A DNA stretch of 7,082 bases from Rhodobacterales bacterium (GTDB lineage: Bacteria; Pseudomonadota; Alphaproteobacteria; Rhodobacterales; Rhodobacteraceae): contig JAAFIJ010000143.1 of the NCBI GenBank assembly GCA_013298675.1, forward strand, positions 1-7,082, in the 5' to 3' direction. The notes under the pieces were generated by a model. The model searched no databases. It was not told where the DNA came from and worked only from the letters and a program-made list of their open reading frames with translations. Position numbers and translations under genes: made by a program. Position 1 is the stretch's first letter, and every line of letters begins with the position of its first letter. Shown here in pieces: positions 5,834 through 7,082 of the stretch.

Positions 5834-7082
5834 ATGGCACGCTATATATTCATTACTGGCGGCGTGGTCTCCTCGCTTGGCAAGGGTTTGGCATCGGCGG
5901 CATTGGGGGCGTTGTTGCAAGCGCGCGGGTATACGGTCCGCCTGCGCAAACTTGATCCCTACCTGAATGTCGACCCCGGCACGATGTCGCCTTTTGAACA
6001 TGGCGAAGTGTTCGTCACTGATGACGGCGCCGAAACCGATCTGGACCTTGGCCATTACGAACGGTTTACCGGCGTGCACGCCCGCCAGACCGACAGCATT
6101 TCCTCGGGTCGCATCTATTCCAACGTGTTAGAAAAGGAACGTCGCGGCGATTATTTGGGTAAAACTATCCAAGTCATCCCCCACGTCACCAATGAAATCA
6201 AAGACTTCCTGCGCATTGGCGACGAAGAGGTTGATTTCATGCTGTGCGAAATCGGCGGCACCGTGGGCGACATCGAAGGCTTGCCTTTCTTTGAATCCAT
6301 CCGCCAGTTCATCCACGAACGCCCGCGCGGCCAGTCGATCCTGATGCACCTGACCCTGCTGCCATACCTCGCAGCAAGTGGTGAGTTGAAAACCAAACCG
6401 ACGCAGCACTCGGTCAAGGAACTGCAATCCATCGGCCTTGCGCCTGACGTTCTGGTCTGCCGTTCCGAACATCCGATCCCGGATCGGGAGTTGGAAAAGA
6501 TCGCCCTCTTTTGCAACGTACGCAAAGAGCATGTGATCCCGGCCTATGATCTGAAAACCATCTACAACGCGCCGCTGGCCTATCATGCGGCGGGCCTAGA
6601 TCAGGCGGTGCTTGACGCCTTTGGCATCACCCCTGCCCCAAAGCCGAACCTTGCGCGCTGGGAAGATGTGATGGACCGCCTGAACGGGGCTGAAGGCGAA
6701 GTTCACGTTGCCATCGTTGGCAAGTATACGCAGTTGGAAGACGCCTATAAATCCATCGCAGAGGCATTGACCCATGGCGGCATGGCCAACCGGGTGCGGG
6801 TCCGCGCAGAATGGATCGACGCCGAGATTTTTGAACGCGAAGACCCAGCCCCTTACCTTGAAAACTTTCACGCCATCCTGGTGCCGGGTGGTTTTGGCGA
6901 ACGCGGGACTGAGGGTAAGATCAAGGCCGCCCAATTCGCCCGGACGCGTAAGATCCCCTATCTGGGCATCTGTCTGGGCATGCAAATGGCGGTGATTGAG
7001 GCAGCGCGTAACCTTGCCGGTATCACCAACGCAGGGTCAGAAGAATTTGATCATGAGGCGGGGGCAAAACGCTTTACCCCAG
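5834..7082 (+). CDS. pyrG: CTP synthase (glutamine hydrolysing), partial, cut by window edge
   Basis: The frame is open for 416 codons to the right edge; the full enzyme is about 545 residues. It makes CTP from UTP, ATP and glutamine, the last step of pyrimidine nucleotide synthesis, in the cytoplasm. The N-terminal synthase domain shows ITGGVVSSLGKG (7-18, nucleotide-binding loop), KLDPYLNVDPGTMSP (39-53), ETDLDLGHYERF (67-78, with a Mg-binding Asp), CEIGGTVGDIE and GELKTKPTQHSVKEL. The class I glutaminase domain begins near residue 290 (VHVAIVGKYTQLEDAYKS). It has the oxyanion-hole region PGGFGERG (351-358) and the nucleophile Cys380 in GICLGMQ; the His-Glu partners lie beyond the edge. ATG 5834 is supported by GGGAG 5 bases upstream and by the standard N-terminus MARYIFITGGVVSS. 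It follows secG, with its own candidate promoter and a leader hairpin over its ribosome site. Confidence 0.98.
   Translation, partial: MARYIFITGGVVSSLGKGLASAALGALLQARGYTVRLRKLDPYLNVDPGTMSPFEHGEVFVTDDGAETDLDLGHYERFTGVHARQTDSISSGRIYSNVLEKERRGDYLGKTIQVIPHVTNEIKDFLRIGDEEVDFMLCEIGGTVGDIEGLPFFESIRQFIHERPRGQSILMHLTLLPYLAASGELKTKPTQHSVKELQSIGLAPDVLVCRSEHPIPDRELEKIALFCNVRKEHVIPAYDLKTIYNAPLAYHAAGLDQAVLDAFGITPAPKPNLARWEDVMDRLNGAEGEVHVAIVGKYTQLEDAYKSIAEALTHGGMANRVRVRAEWIDAEIFEREDPAPYLENFHAILVPGGFGERGTEGKIKAAQFARTRKIPYLGICLGMQMAVIEAARNLAGITNAGSEEFDHEAGAKRFTP

Noticed and set aside
6128..6985. Minus-strand open frames of 124-152 codons opposite pyrG
   Set aside because: They fall inside the highly conserved CTP synthase coding sequence and have no ribosome site or family resemblance.
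1..7082. A defence system, mobile element, CRISPR array or biosynthetic cluster
   Set aside because: All identifiable genes are housekeeping or lineage-conserved. No transposase, integrase, nuclease, direct-repeat array or abrupt base-composition change was seen.

Overview
The window looks like a chromosomal housekeeping stretch from a marine alphaproteobacterium of the Rhodobacterales (Roseobacter-type). The basis is protein resemblance recalled from memory: an alphaproteobacterial CTP synthase, adenylosuccinate synthase followed by a DUF2842 protein, a secG-pyrG pair, and a large acidic protein of a kind I know only from Rhodobacteraceae. Base composition is moderate to high GC. I see no IS element, integrase, phage gene, CRISPR array, tRNA or rRNA.

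Layout. (1) 1-312, minus strand: the N-terminal half of a thiamine pyrophosphokinase gene, cut by the left edge. (2) 454-3066, plus strand, divergent from it: a gene for an ~870-residue protein with a conserved N-terminal domain, a long acidic low-complexity middle and a conserved C-terminal domain. It ends at a bidirectional terminator (3086-3127). (3) 4688 down to 3144, minus strand: purA, then a small two-helix membrane protein (DUF2842) whose Shine-Dalgarno sequence overlaps the purA stop codon. (4) 4779-5192, plus strand, divergent from purA: a small VOC-fold protein that lacks the usual metal ligands. (5) 5307-5684: secG, the small subunit of the SecYEG translocon. (6) 5834 to the right edge: pyrG (CTP synthase), covering the synthase domain and much of the glutaminase domain.

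The genes do not form one pathway. They cover cofactor synthesis (thiamine diphosphate), purine synthesis (IMP to adenylosuccinate), pyrimidine synthesis (UTP to CTP) and protein export, plus two proteins of unknown role. The most interesting non-coding signal is the pyrG leader. An 8-base-pair perfect inverted repeat pairs the predicted 5' end of the mRNA (5769-5776) with the pyrG ribosome binding site (5821-5828), and further helices are nested inside it. The predicted transcription start falls on CCCG. This resembles the CTP-sensed start-site switching known at enterobacterial pyrC and pyrD, here in front of the CTP synthase gene itself. It is a hypothesis built on a visible structure.
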